DNA of 64,000 bases, taken from Muscardinus avellanarius. Taxonomy: Eukaryota; Chordata; Mammalia; Rodentia; Gliridae. The notes beneath the pieces are model-generated. The model worked only from the letters and a program-made list of their open reading frames with translations. It did no database searches and was not told the origin of the DNA. The stretch lies in NCBI GenBank assembly GCA_963383645.1, contig OY726571.1:17239376-17303375 (forward strand), read 5' to 3'. Below, one piece after another: positions 45,501 through 57,515 of the stretch; positions within the stretch are counted from its first letter, which is position 1, and the number at the start of each line of letters is the position of its first letter. The translations under genes were made by a program, and so were the position numbers.

Positions 45501-45946
45501 TCAGTACTGAAGGAGGTCCAGGTTGGGAGAACTCTGGACAGGATTCTCAAAACAAGCATGGAAATTGCTTTTCTCTTTGTTACGTTTTAAAATTCCTTCT
45601 GGATTAGGGTACATTTGGACCAAAAGGTATGACTCCTAACCAGGCAGAAGTCAGACCTGAAAGTGAATCCTACCCTTAAAAGGTGAAGTCCAGAGAGGAC
45701 AGATAACTTCACAGCAGATATGTATAAGCGACAAGCAGAAATTGTCATTAGAATCATAGATACTCAGATTTGAAAAGGGCCTGTCACTGTGACGTGGTCC
45801 TTAATAGATTACAATATCCTGACCAGTGATTGTCTCTGTTCTGCTTCTATATACCCCACGGTAGTATCTTACCATCTCCCGAAACAAAGTGTTCCCTTTT
45901 CTCTCCTTTCCAAATTGAATTGTTGTCTGCGAACTATTCTTAGTTT

Positions 45947-45947
<1 letters not shown>

Positions 45948-45996
<49 letters not shown>

Positions 45997-46065
45997 TTCC
46001 TTCCTTCCTTCCTTCCTTCCTTCCTTTCTCCTTTTCTTTTCCCTTCTTTTCTTTCCTTTTTTAGT
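45948..46065. repeat. (TTTC)n-(TTCC)n polypyrimidine tract
   Basis: About eleven CTTT units, then about ten TTCC units, then mixed CTTTT. A strand-pure pyrimidine run of roughly 110 bp. Confidence 0.92.
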
Positions 46066-47030
46066 GCAATCCGTTGAAGGGAAAGTAAAGAAAACGGTAG
46101 AAGACAACAGCAGCTCCTGCTGAAACCTTGGTCTAATGGTTCCAAAGTAACACAGTTTCACTGGTTTTATTTTCAGGAGTAATTAAGCAATTCTTGATGA
46201 ACAGGGATGAGTGAGTATTTCCCTTTGGACTCACTTTGACTTTTATCATGTTGAAAAAACTCTTATATTTCTCAAATTTCCACATTATTGTGACCAAGTT
46301 TGGGGAAAAATGGTTTCCCAAGTAGAAATCAGTGGTTTCTTTCCAAAATATATTTCAAATACATTGTTTGATGTTTTTCCCAAGCTCTTGCTTAAAGTGT
46401 GAAATTGTTCCCGCAGCTCTGTAATGCTTCTTAAATTTCTTATTAAAAACAAAGAGAGAAGTATACTGTATGGAAAAAAATTCTAACTTTAGAAAGTAGC
46501 TAACCTTAGAACAAGATTTACAATGTCTAAATAATACTTATAATCTTTCAACATGGTTAGTGGGAATTATTCTTCCCCTCAAAGTGGTTTGTTATTTTGC
46601 ATAATTCTGTTTTCTTAAATATATAAGGCATATATTTAAGGATACTCAGAACTATTAAACATGTAGCAACTGTATTTTAGAAGAATAATTTGTATTATCT
46701 TTAACTCCACTGCCTAAAGCCTCAGAGCATTATAACATATAGGTATGACCTATGCTTTTCCTATAGATACAGACAAAAAATTCAAGCTTTTCCCATCTTA
46801 ACTAAGCACCCATCCCACGCCATGGTCACAACTTTGTCGTTTGAGGCATGACAGCAACACTGACATGCATTCCTTTCTCCTTTTTAAATTTTCCTGGATA
46901 GAAAAATTTATTCCTACCATACATCTTAGCAGTTTCAGCACATAGTTATTGTTTTTCTTTACATTGAGAACTCTGAACTTTTCACTTAAAAGAAGCACTT
47001 TGGGGCTTGTATTTGGCACATTCAGATCAT
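46066..47030. other. Unique DNA between the inverted-repeat arms
   Basis: No recognised element, no terminal-repeat transposon genes and no open frame of note between the arms. Confidence 0.4.
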
Positions 47031-47165
47031 CAGCATTATGGATCTGTAAAAGCAAGCTAGTAAGGGGTGGTTTGGGATTTGAACCCAGGTCTGACTCCAA
47101 ATTTCATGTTCCTATCTTGCCACAAATCATCCATTATTCTAGATTTTTGGCATATGAGTAAAATA
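47031..47165 (+). repeat. Right arm of a ~130-bp inverted repeat
   Basis: TATGGATCTGTAAAAGCAAG to GGCATATGAGTAAAAT mirrors 45369-45500. Translated in opposite directions, both arms give GLGFEPRSDSKFHxPILP, which made the relation visible. The spacer is about 1.53 kb. Confidence 0.85.
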
Positions 47166-47874
47166 ATGGTCTGAGACCACTGTTAAATGAAAATTACTTG
47201 AGCACAAGCACTATGAGATGGTGATAGTTGAGCTGGTAACTTTAGTGGACAATTACCAAGTGACTAGTGGGCAAGCAGCAAATACACATGAGTATAGTAG
47301 GCAAAAGGATGAGTCACATCCTGGCTAGGACAGAGTGAGGTGGCATGATATTTCACCATATTCCTCAGAACAGCGCATAGTAGAAAATCTATGAATTGTT
47401 TATTTCTGACATTTTCTATTTCAGAGGATTAGATCACAATCTACTGTGGTAACTGAGTGCGTATGAACAGCACAAGCATGGATAAGGAAGGTCTACTGTA
47501 ATGTAAAAGGTGCCAGGGTGAAAGGACTTGGATAACAAGGCTTGGGGGACCAAGGGAGACACACATGTGGGCAATGTAAACCATTCAGATTTCTACACCA
47601 TTGAAAGTCTTTCCATGATGCCCTTTTGGAAATTTTTCCAATCCCTTTTTAAAATATACCAGATTCTCTGCGGATAAGACTTCTGGGAGTAGATTAGGTG
47701 CCTCTAAAATCTTTCATAATCTCTTCGAGCTTTTGAGGCTGTTACCTAGGAATTATTCTAGAGATCATCAAAGCAGAAAACGCAAAGCATTTCTTAAGTT
47801 TCAGGAAGTTTTGTGGGGTCTTGTGGGGTGCTAGCTGAAGGGAGGAAATGTGTTATCTCCTGTGATATGCTGGT
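47166..47874. other. Unique DNA, no gene seen
   Basis: No recognisable feature. Confidence 0.4.
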
Positions 47875-48085
47875 TTTGCTGTGACCTCTGGACTCTGGAT
47901 TCTGGGGTTGGATTCTGATTCTTTTGCAAGTACCAGATTACTATGTGCCAAATAATCATCCCTCCAATGCCTTGATTTTTTCCTTTATGAGAAGAAGGGG
48001 AGGAAAATAGTGTTTATTTTGTGAAATATTTTGAAGACAAGAGGAAGTAAAATGTGTAAGACACCCGTCAGATGTCAAGTTTGAA
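47875..48085 (+). repeat. MIR-like relic
   Basis: GACTCTGGATTCTGGGGTTG, ATTCTGATTCTTTTGCAAG, CTTGATTTTTTCCTTTATGA and GTAAAATGTGTAAGACACCC keep the MIR order but are strongly diverged. Confidence 0.5.
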
Positions 48086-49149
48086 AATGAATGTTAGCCA
48101 TCACTGCACTCAGATAAAGAGCCCAAAATTGAGCTCACTTCAAGAAAGTCATCCTTTTTTGTTTGTTTTGGAATGACCATGACCCAATACTCAGAATAAA
48201 GAGAGTACATCTCTTAGGGAAAAAGAAAAACCTAGAGGTGCCGGAAAGAACACATCTATCTGTTATTTAGTTATTTCCTGTTTCCCAGGATGGTGAATGG
48301 TGAAGGATTCTGTAAGTGCCAAATAAGATAAGAGGCTGGTTTCCATTTACATTGTTATGATAGCTCTGTTTTCTGTGTGCTCGTTCATAACGTTCTCATT
48401 TGATGTGTAAATATGTTTTAGTCCTGACATAATGTGCTCCTGGTTTTATGGCCAATTCTGTTGCCATGCTGCTCCTCCTCATTTTATTTTTATATTTTAA
48501 TAAGAGTTCATCGGTTGATCCTTTTATCAGATTCTTTTTGTGAAAAAGGCTCATGTGAGAATCAGCCAGAGTGAAATAACAACTCTCTCCTAAATACCTA
48601 AGACAACAGAAAAAAATTAAAAAAGCAGGGTCTTGGAAAGAAAGGCATGTCATCCACAGAGATATTAATAATAGCCTCTAAACACAGGAAGTGGTGGGAG
48701 TATAATTCATACTAAAATAAACATGCTGATTAATTAAAATCTCACTTGCCCTGCCTTGCCTTCGGGCTTTTCATTGTTATTGCCACCAGCCATACAGCTG
48801 TATTGTCATTCTCTGATTTCTAGGGATGATTGTATGGACCACTCTATTTATAACTAAGAAAGCAGCTCCAGAATTGCCATGCTGATAGGTACTAATCATT
48901 GGTAGAGCTAGCCACCATTTCAGCCGGAAACCAAATTTGAATGGCTTCTCAATTCTAATTCCTAGCCCTTGGTTCTTTTTTAGACTCATATTTAATAGCA
49001 ATAAATACTTAGGGGGAAATTTTCTGCTTAAGTATGCTTATTAAAACCTCTTAATTTAATATTATAAAAAACAGCACAAAGAAAAATATATAAAGCATCA
49101 CTGAAGATCATAATGAATAATTAGAATACTCACTGGAAGAAATAAAATA
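48086..49149. other. Unique DNA, no gene seen
   Basis: No exon or repeat recognised. Confidence 0.4.
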
Positions 49150-50500
49150 TGTCGACACTGCTAGGAACTCTCATGTCACTCCCTTTCTTCTAGATCTCAC
49201 TTTCTTCCTTCCTACTTGAGGCAATTGTTGCCTTGATTTTACAATAACCATTTTCCTTATAGTTTCCCAAATATGTGCACATTCCTAATAATATAGTTAG
49301 GTTTTGTGGGGTTTTTTTTAAAACCCTGTAAGCAGAATCCTACAAAATGTATTATTATATGTTCTGGCTTCATTTATTCAATATCATTTGTGGAATATTT
49401 GGAATATAGCCAAGGTTTGTTTCATCTTATTGCTATAAAATGTTCAGATCTATGAATATACCATAGTTATTTATCTATTCTGCTGTCTTTGGACATTTGG
49501 ATTGTTTCTAGTTCAGGATAATTAGGAGCAGTAATGATATAGACATTCTTTTACATATAATGTATTCTGGTCCACAAGAGCAGATTTAATGAGCTCTATT
49601 CCTAGAGTTGAAATTGTAGGATAAGATATGCACATCTTCAACTTTGCTAGCTAATTCTAAACTGTTTTCCAGAGTGCTTAAATCAATTTTTACTTCCACT
49701 CATAGCATACATAACTCATGCTATTCCCTTTTTACATTGTGTTAGGGGTCTATAATGAAATTTTATTATAGTTGTAGTTTGCCTTTTCCTGATTACTAAT
49801 AATACTAAACAACAGGTGTTAAGCAACAATTTGAACTGCCATTTTTATAAAATTTTTACTCCAATGTTATGCCCATTTTTCCATTGTGCCATCTTCCTTT
49901 TTTCGCATCATTATTTGTTCTAAAATCTGCACACTAGGATTTTATTTTATAAACTTTCTTTTCAATTCTGTGACTTGTGCTCTACTACGTTTTTTTTTAT
50001 CACTAAGAGATCTTATTTCAATGGCTTCAAAGTAGTCAAATTTACTCATTTGTTTCTTAAATGTTCTTCCTTTTGTCTCGTTCAAGAAAAAAACTTTGCT
50101 CACCCCAAGTTCATGAAGATAATCTCCCACAGTATCTTCTAAAAGTGTTATAATTTTTGTATTTTGCATCTAAGTCTATAACCACCTGAAACTCTTATGT
50201 TTTTATTATCTGAGATATGGGCACAATTTCTCTCTTTTTTTAAATTTAGGAAGCATTTATCATATCAGAAACTATACTGAAGAAACTATCCCTTATTTAT
50301 TTTTCTTCAGAATAATCTCTGTCAATAATAATGACAATAATAGTGACAACAATGAGAGCAAATATAGTATTTCATTTTATATTTTCATTTTATATACTCA
50401 AATATAGTCATTGACAATGTAGACTATTTCTGGACTTTCTCTGTCTTTCTATTGGTATATTGATCTTACATGTTTGTTTTTCAAATTGTACACAAATATA
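49150..50500 (-). mobile_element. Old L1 3' part, reverse
   Basis: TTATTTATCTATTCTGCTGT, GGACATTTGGATTGTTTCTA, CTAAACTGTTTTCCAGAGTG, TTGCCTTTTCCTGATTACTA and CTGCACACTAGGATTTTATT are the reverse of the old mammalian L1 ORF2 end and 3'UTR. Boundaries are approximate. Confidence 0.65.
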
Positions 50501-50844
50501 GTAAATATTGTAACTGTGCTTAATATGTTTTAAGTCATTATAGAGCAAAATATATAAAAAGTTTTACAGGATAGTAAAATGGGCATCTCTTCATCAAGTT
50601 TCAAAATTGTTAATGCTCAAGTTGATGATAAGAATTCATGTAGAATGTTCAAATGTAGTTAAGTCACAAAGTCATTTTTAAAAGATGATTAACGATTCTT
50701 GATGATCTTCTAGTTTGAGACAATGATTTATAATAAAGAATTAAATGGGGAAACAATGGGTCTTAAACAAGGCTACACATGCTAAAAATTGTGGAAGCTT
50801 TTAAAATTCATACATAGTTGGTTAGTCCCAAGGAAGTCCAGGAT

Positions 50845-51460
50845 ATAGGTTAGATATGTGTCAGTGCATTGTAATCTCACTTTATAATAAAGTTCAGAGT
50901 GACACGGACATACATACACACCGCTCGCTCTCTGCTCCCTTCCCTTCCCCTCAGGTCCCTGCCCACCTCCTGCTTCCTTGTACACGATACTGAGATAAGC
51001 ATTGAGAATTTCATATGTGTCCATAGCATAAATGGAAATGTTTCCTTCCTCAAATCTCTTCCTTCTTCCCGTAGACCCCTTCCATCACTCTGCTGTAGTT
51101 TACTCTCCTTTATTTGGAGTTCCTCTTATTTCATAATTTCTCCCTAGTTTTCACATATAAGAGAAAACACATGACCCTTAGCTTTTAGTGAGTGGCTTCA
51201 CTTTATAATATTTTCTGGATCCACCCATTTTATTTTTGTGTGTGTGTTACTGGGTTCCTGGAAACCCTTCTACCTTCGGGCTACACTCCCAGGCCTATTT
51301 TTTTTTTTTTTTTTGGAAACAGGGTCTCTTAAGCCAGCATAGCTGGCTTTGAACCTGCGCAGTCCTCCTGTCTCCGCCTCCCAAGCACAGGGATTACAAG
51401 CGTGCGCCACCACGCCTGGCATGGATCCACCCATTTTTTAGACATGTGTGTTTTGATGCA
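50845..51460 (-). mobile_element. L1 3' end, reverse, interrupted by a SINE
   Basis: TCAGTGCATTGTAATCTCAC, GACATACATACACACCGCTC, ATAAGAGAAAACACATGACC and TTTTCTGGATCCACCCATTT match the L1 3' region. The SINE at 51232-51422 splits it, with the L1 word GGATCCACCCATTTT duplicated. Confidence 0.82.
51232..51422 (-). mobile_element. Dimeric SINE, palindrome subfamily, exact 15-bp TSD, reverse
   Basis: TGTGTGTGTTACTGGGTTCC to GTGCGCCACCACGCCTGGCA. The palindrome GCCAGCATAGCTGGC is at 51333-51347. GGATCCACCCATTTT is repeated exactly at 51217-51231 and 51423-51437. Confidence 0.95.
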
Positions 51461-51534
51461 GCTCTATATGTTATTCCAATCATCATTCATGTTAACAATT
51501 GCTCCAGTGAGTCAAAAAGTTAAGTGAAGTGCTG

Positions 51535-51790
51535 GGGCTATTGGTGATTAGCTTATCACTCTGAATGTGTTACTTAACCTTTCGTTTTCTTCAACTGCAA
51601 AGTGGGGAATGGGTGAGAGGTAATTTAATGAGTTTTTTTAAGACAGCCAAGTATCCAATAAATCTCATTTCTCTTCCTCCTCTAATGTTGATTTTCTGAT
51701 CTGTAAAATAGAGTTAATAATGGTCTAGTGCAAAGAGTTGCCAAAAGCCTCTAAATAAAGCAAATTACATGGAAGCAGTTTATAAACTGC
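51535..51790 (+). repeat. MIR relics (one or two adjacent)
   Basis: GTGTTACTTAACCTTTCGTT with CTGCAAAGTGGGGAATGGG (51560-51620), and TTTTCTGATCTGTAAAATAG (51695-51715), each match the same MIR block. Either two MIRs lie in tandem or one is internally duplicated. Confidence 0.6.
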
Positions 51791-53010
51791 AAGACATTAT
51801 TTAAGTACAAGATAGCTTTACTTGGAGAGCGATCAGGTCAAGGAAAGGCTAGGGAACAAGAGATAGTGAATTTTCTTAGGACAAGAGATGAATAAAAACT
51901 TTAAAAGATGTAGTGCCAGTTTCTAAGCAACACTGAAAATGGCCCTTTGTGCTCCCTCTGAAGCACCACTGCTTATCCATGTGGCCATTTGGGAGGTTAT
52001 ATAAATGGCAGGGGGATGGGTAGGAATATATCTTTAGCCCAAATATCAAGTCAGCCAATGCTATGGATCTTCCTGATGTAACTCACTTATAATCTCCGCC
52101 CACTTGATCTTTTCCTGGCTGACCTAGTTATTATTTGGCAGCCTGAGTAGTCTGGAAAACAAACTGGAATTAGCAAAGTTAAGAGCAAGTCTAAATAGTT
52201 AGAAATAATCAACTAGCAGTATTCCCACACGGATCCTTGAGAAAGCTTCTTCATCCTAACTAGTCAACTGGCTTCCCAAAGCTGATTGTTTGAATGAGAA
52301 ATAATATCTACTTGAAGCAAAGAAAAGTGTACTTAGGTATCACATGTACTTATTACTTTCAAATTTCTTACGTATACAACAGATTTCTACAATGAGGAAT
52401 CTTCCTCAATCAATCTAAAAGTATATAACAGTCTCCCCAGCTCTTCCCCCAAGGCTGTTCTTGAGCCAATAGCTGTATGTAAGGAAGAGACATTCTATAA
52501 ATGATAGAACTTGGAATCAACAAACTAAAAAGAGAAGCATGGTTCTTGGATGTGTTAATTATTTTTCTAGCCCTAGAGCACAAGCCAACATTTTGATTAC
52601 ACTTATGTTTGACTAATGTCAGCCGCTTTCTCAGCTAAAATGTGGCTTGTTCTTATTAGATGTTTAAAAATGAGTTTTGCTTTGAATAGATATGTATAAC
52701 ATCCACAAAAATGAAAAAGGCAGTTCTACTAATTTTGTTGCATGTTATGTTTCTGGCCAGGTGAAAATGCTCTATTATTCTTTCAGTTACGAAGTAGGAG
52801 ACGCTCTAGCTTGCTTTCAATGCTTGGCCCAGGTGCCTCTTATGTCAGTCAGTCTTCAAATATCTTCCTTTAGTCCTACCTATCTGAGTTAAGTACCTTC
52901 CAGCAAACCAGGAATATACATTTAGTGTTACTTCTACCATATGATTATACAAAGTGACATAATTCTTTGTCTGTCTCCTCATGAACTTAATGTCTATCGA
53001 GAGTTAAAAA
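51791..53010. other. Unique DNA, no gene seen
   Basis: GGTTATATAAATGGCAGGGG near 51993 is TATA-like, but no gene follows. No exon recognised. Confidence 0.4.
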
Positions 53011-53223
53011 CAGGCTGGGTGTGGTGGAACAGGCTCATAATTCCAGTACTTGGGAGTCTGAGACAGGAAGATTGCAGGTTTGGGGCCAGCCTCAACTATT
53101 TAGTGAGGCCCTTGGCAACTTAGTGAGACCTATTTCAAAAGAAAGAATAAAAAATAGGGCTGGAGGTGTAGCTCAGAGGTGGAATGCCCCTGAGTTCAAT
53201 CCCCAGCACTGAAAAAAAAAAAA
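53011..53223 (+). mobile_element. Dimeric SINE
   Basis: AGGCTGGGTGTGGTGGAACA to CAATCCCCAGCACTGAAAAA. Complete first-subfamily copy with an A12 tail. Confidence 0.92.
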
Positions 53224-53229
53224 GAGTAA

Positions 53230-53335
53230 AGACAGTCTCAGTCTCCTTTTATTCCCAGCCTCTCCCGTAGAGCTTGGCACCAGCCGGATTACTCATTAAA
53301 TGTCATTTGAATGGAATGGAACTAATGCCGCCTCA
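53230..53335 (+). repeat. L2 3' end relic
   Basis: CCTCTCCCGTAGAGCTTGGC and ATTAAATGTCATTTGAATGG resemble the L2 terminus (cagtgcctggcaca ... taaatgtttgttgaatg). Confidence 0.5.
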
Positions 53336-54089
53336 TGCTGAAACCCATTCTTCTGCTGTACAGATAACCTAATAGTGGGATGACCATATTCTGCTAAATA
53401 AATATTGGGTATGAGTTCTTAACTTTATAGACTGCTATTTCTCCCTTCCCTATGCTACAGCCCAAAAGACCGTGCAAGCTTTCGGGAACCCGACAAAGCT
53501 GGCTGGAAAGGGAACATTATGTCCAAAGTACAGGAAGCGTGAAAAAAAAAAAGAAGAAGAATGTCCTCAGAGGTATAAAGTAAGAAGGGTTAAGATGCCT
53601 AGTGAGCCAGGAGCAGCTGAAGTGTTTTCAAAGAACTGAGTTTGTGGTTTTCTGAAAAAGAAAATATGTGAATAACATTTTTAATGGTGTATTAGCTTCT
53701 AATATATTAGCTTAGTTTATTTTCACTTATTTTTCTTATATGTGTGACATATTTGGAGAGACTCCAGTAATGCTAAAGTATTGACAGTATTTTGGGGCTA
53801 TTTTATTATGCATTCTATTTTCTTTGAAGACGTGATTTTTAAATTTTCAATACATTGTTTACTTATAGTGAGGAACATTTTTCCTAAAGAAATACCTAAA
53901 TTGGAAAGGATTTTCTCTATAGACTTGCACTTTATTTTCAAAGTTCTCTTGTGTTCTTCATTAGTATTAAATATAGGATAACTACAGTATCTACAGATGT
54001 GCTCAGGCTGAAGGTCATTTATGAAATCTTTAAAACTTCCATTGATTGCCAACGGGAAGTGTAATATTTCAGTATTTAAGTAGACACGC
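53336..54089. other. Unique DNA, no gene seen
   Basis: The 84-codon minus-strand frame at 53798-54052 has no recognised motif. Confidence 0.4.
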
Positions 54090-54265
54090 TTTGGAGCTAC
54101 TGAGTTGTGTTCAATTCAACTTCTGCAAGTTACCGAGACTCTGGGAAATGCCATGTTATCTCTCTGAGAAACAGCTTTCCTATCTTCAAAACAATAGCAC
54201 TATATACCTTGGCTTGTTGTGAACTTCTAAGTGCTCAACTGACAGCTATTATTATACTCTCTGTG
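54090..54265 (+). repeat. MIR relic
   Basis: TTTGGAGCTACTGAGTTGTG, CAACTTCTGCAAGTTACCGA, CTCTGAGAAACAGCTTTCCT and CTAAGTGCTCAACTGACAGC follow the full MIR order. Confidence 0.7.
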
Positions 54266-54309
54266 AAATAATTTTTATTGCTATTTACTTAATGGCAAGG
54301 GATTTCTTT

Positions 54310-54434
54310 TCTGTCCTCTCCCCTCTCCCCTTTCCCCTCTCTCCCCTCCCCTCCCCTCCCCTCTTCTCCTTCTCCTCCTCCTCCTCCTCCTCCTCCTCCT
54401 CCTCCTCCTCCTCCTTCTTCTTCTTCTTCTTCTT

Positions 54435-54484
<50 letters not shown>

Positions 54485-54537
54485 TCTCCCTCTCTCTCTC
54501 TCCCTCTCTCTCTCTCTCCTCTCTCTCTCTCTTTCTC
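54310..54537. repeat. 227-bp strand-pure polypyrimidine block
   Basis: Successive domains of CCCCTC units, (TCC)n, (TTC)n and (TC)n form an almost uninterrupted pyrimidine strand. The first 50 bp give repeated G4 runs on the minus strand. The distal (TC)n part joins the tail of the reverse SINE at 54539. Confidence 0.93.
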
Positions 54538-54712
54538 TCGGTATTGGGGATTGAACCTAGAGACATTCTACCTCCAGGCTATATTTCCAGCCTTATTTTG
54601 AAACAGGGTCTCGCTAAATTGTGAAGGGCCTCACTAAGTAGCTGGCCACAAACCTGTGATGTCTCAGCCTCTCAAGTACTGGGATTACAAGCAGGCTTCA
54701 CCATACTAGACT
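54538..54712 (-). mobile_element. Dimeric SINE, reverse, diverged
   Basis: GGTATTGGGGATTGAACCTA, TTTTGAAACAGGGTCTCGCT and TACAAGCAGGCTTCACCATA. The ID half joins the (TC)n block. Confidence 0.88.
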
Positions 54713-55178
54713 TAGGGATATCTTTTTCCATGGCTCCTTTCCTCTGTTTTAAATGAAATTGTCTTACTGCTATTACTGTTGTTTGTGATCATTTTGGATT
54801 AGTGAGTTCTAGTTAGATATTTTCAATTTCAAGGAAAGACATCAGAGTTTTTCTCTTAATACTTACTACCTGCCATTTTTTTCCTATTTCCTTTGACCCA
54901 GCACAATCTCTGGACCTCTATGATCCTATACTTAGTATTTCCTCATTGAAACTGAATTCTACCTTGCATGTAGAGTCTGCTAGTTTGGCTATTCCCCCCA
55001 CCCCCAACTTAGTTCATGCTTACATACATATCTGAATATTTTGTTCTATTTCCAGTTGTAAAGTGACCTTTATAGTCTTGAAATGCATTGTCCATTTTGA
55101 AAAGTAGGTGTATTCTTTTAGGCAACTCCTCCATCACACCTCATCCCAGCCGACCTTTGTTTTACATTTGTCCCAACC
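54713..55178. other. Unique DNA, no gene seen
   Basis: No recognisable feature. Confidence 0.4.
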
Positions 55179-55185
55179 AAACATG

Positions 55186-55188
<3 letters not shown>

Positions 55189-55248
<60 letters not shown>

Positions 55249-55444
55249 GGGTCTGGGGATGGAACCCAGGGGCATTTGACCTCCGAGCTCACCCCCTGCC
55301 CTGTTTTTTATTCTTTATTTTGAAACCGGGTCTCACTAAGTTATGGAAGGCCTCACTATATAGCTGAGGCTGTCTTCAAACCGCAATCCTCTGGTCTCAT
55401 CCTCCTGAATGCTGGGATTACAAGCGTGCGCCACTACGCCCGGC
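55189..55444 (-). mobile_element. Dimeric SINE with (CT)n tail inside its TSD, reverse
   Basis: About 28 CT units (55189-55244) are followed by GGGTCTGGGGATGGAACCCA to GTGCGCCACTACGCCCGGC. AACATGCTT at 55180-55188 and 55445-55453 is the target duplication and encloses the microsatellite. Confidence 0.93.
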
Positions 55445-55683
55445 AACATGCTTGTCTTTGGTCACATTTTCAGCTTTTGCATCTTTCCCCAATCTGCCCT
55501 TCACATCACATGGATTTCTCTCTTGCTTTGTTATACCATGTTCCTTTTTAATTCTAGGATACCTCCTCTTACAGGACTTGTTGTACATAAAACGTGTTAT
55601 GTACAAACAATTCTCAACCAGATCTCCCTTTTCTGTCAACTAATTCTGGATTTACTTAAATAGAACCACAAATTTTTGAACTG

Positions 55684-55731
<48 letters not shown>

Positions 55732-55905
55732 GATGATTGAACCCAGTGGCATTCTTCCTCTGAACTATACGCTCAACCCTATTTTATTTCTTATTTTGAA
55801 ACAGGATTCACTAAGTTACTGTATGGCTGCCTGGAAGCTGGGATCCTTCTGTCTCAGCCCCCCAAATCCTGGATTATTGGCATACAACCCCACTCCTTGC
55901 TCTGA
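55684..55905 (-). mobile_element. Dimeric SINE with (GT)n tail, reverse
   Basis: About 22 GT units (55684-55728), then TACTGATGATTGAACCCAGT, TTATTTTGAAACAGGATTCA and TTGGCATACAACCCCACTCC. The left half is diverged. Confidence 0.88.
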
Positions 55906-56294
55906 TGTCTATCTTAAATGTTATTTAGTCTAATTTCTTTATTTTGCAAGTGAGGGTGCTGATACTTAAGAGACATTGGTATATCACCAAGCCCTGCTTG
56001 TCCTCTCTAATTATTAGCATTCCTTGAAATCAAAGATTACATTTTATGCTTATGCTCATGTGTCTACAAGCCCTAACTCCACTCTAGTGCTGAGAAAATA
56101 ATTAATACTTTGAAAGGTTTGGGGATAATTTTAGAGGCTAAATATTGAACGTGTGCTTGCAATATATGATAGTGACTGTCAGTGCTTAATGCCCATGGAA
56201 GAAGGAGACCTGGGACTTTTGCCTGAGCCATATATCTATGGTTAACCCTGCCGTCTTTTAGGCCTTTGGATAAACTCAGTGCCCTTAAATGGCA
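55906..56294. other. Unique DNA, no gene seen
   Basis: No recognisable feature. Confidence 0.4.
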
Positions 56295-56490
56295 GTGCAT
56301 GTTGTATACAGCAAAGAGATCGTGGCCTTTGGGCCTTGGCAGATCTACATTGGAATGTGCCTTTTACTAGTGATTAACTCATTTAATCTCTCTCTGGGCC
56401 TTAATAGGAGCAATAATATTAACCTGAAGTGAGAATTAATATAAATTATGATGAGTAGTTACCACATATTTGCTCCATAATTATCAGCTA
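56295..56490 (+). repeat. MIR relic
   Basis: AACTCATTTAATCTCTCTCT, GGGCCTTAATAGGAGCAATA and GTGAGAATTAATATAAATTA follow the MIR 3' half, ending near TAATTATCAGCTATTATTAA. Confidence 0.75.
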
Positions 56491-57329
56491 TTATTAATGT
56501 TTATGTGGGGGACACATGTGTAGTGTATGTACAACAGTTTCCAAAATTATCAACCCAAAGAACAGAAGCAATAAAATAAAACTAGGGAAACTGCTTGATA
56601 ATGATGCATGATATTTTATAAAATTCATAAAACACTAAGGCTCAAGATGAAGAAATAAAGGAGTGGGGTGGGGAGACTAAAGCCAACGTTCTGCCAATAA
56701 CTAATATAATTTAGTTATTTAAAAAAGTCACACTTTTTATTTTCCTTCCTTCCTTCTTCCTTCCTTCACTTGGGAAAATCGCAGTATTTTGCTTGACTAC
56801 CTTCGCCCATTGTTTTTCCACTAGTCATTTTGATTCTATGGAACATAAACAAAAACAGGTAAATTGTATGGTGTCATTCAATTGCGCAGTGACATAGTGA
56901 TAGAAAAGAAAAACTCATGAAATTTGTATCTCATAAATGTAGACTTGGATCATACCACCTCATATTTGAATATCACAAGATAATGTAGACATAAAAGCAT
57001 CTGGCAAGAACCCTTGAATCAGATACATATTTTATTGCAATGTTCCCAAGAGACAATTTTAATCAACAGATGCTTCTCTTCTGCCTCTCTTGGGAGTAAA
57101 ATATGCAAATGCTGAATCTACTATCGATACAAGTCTGTAGATCGGTGGCCTTGTCTCCAGCGGATATTTAGTACCTACTCGGTGAATCTACATAAGGAAT
57201 TAGTACGGCCTCTTTCTCTGGAAGAAGTCAAAGCACTGAACAAGACTGTCTCATTCCAGGCAAACAGTAATCATTGAAATAATTTCATTCTGATCAAGTT
57301 TAGGAATGTTTAGAAATGAGGGAGGAACT
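56491..57329. other. Unique DNA, no gene seen
   Basis: A short TTCC run lies at 56742-56767. Nothing else recognised. Confidence 0.4.
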
Positions 57330-57515
57330 GGAACTGGCACAGTCTTAGAGTCAAGTACGTGCAATAAATTCCTGCTTTGCCCTGTATGAGCTCAGTGAAT
57401 TTAGAATTATGAGCCTCCATTTCCTAACCTGCTAATTAAGGATAAGTGACTTTGCAGTATCTTGTGAGACTCAAGTGGGACAATGTATATGAAATTCCAG
57501 GCATATCTTAGGTGA
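57330..57515 (+). repeat. MIR relic
   Basis: AGTCTTAGAGTCAAGTACGT, CCTCCATTTCCTAACCTGCT and GTGAGACTCAAGTGGGACAA keep MIR order. Confidence 0.7.

Noticed and set aside
45789..46161. Lys/Arg/Glu-rich and Ser/Phe-rich frames of 73-114 codons
   Set aside because: Translations of the (TTTC)n/(TTCC)n microsatellite.
51985..52010. TATA-like GGTTATATAAATGG as a promoter
   Set aside because: No initiator, CpG island or downstream gene. AT-rich DNA yields such motifs often.
54285..54624. Frames of 93 and 110 codons rich in Glu/Arg or Ser/Leu
   Set aside because: Pure translation of the polypyrimidine repeat block.
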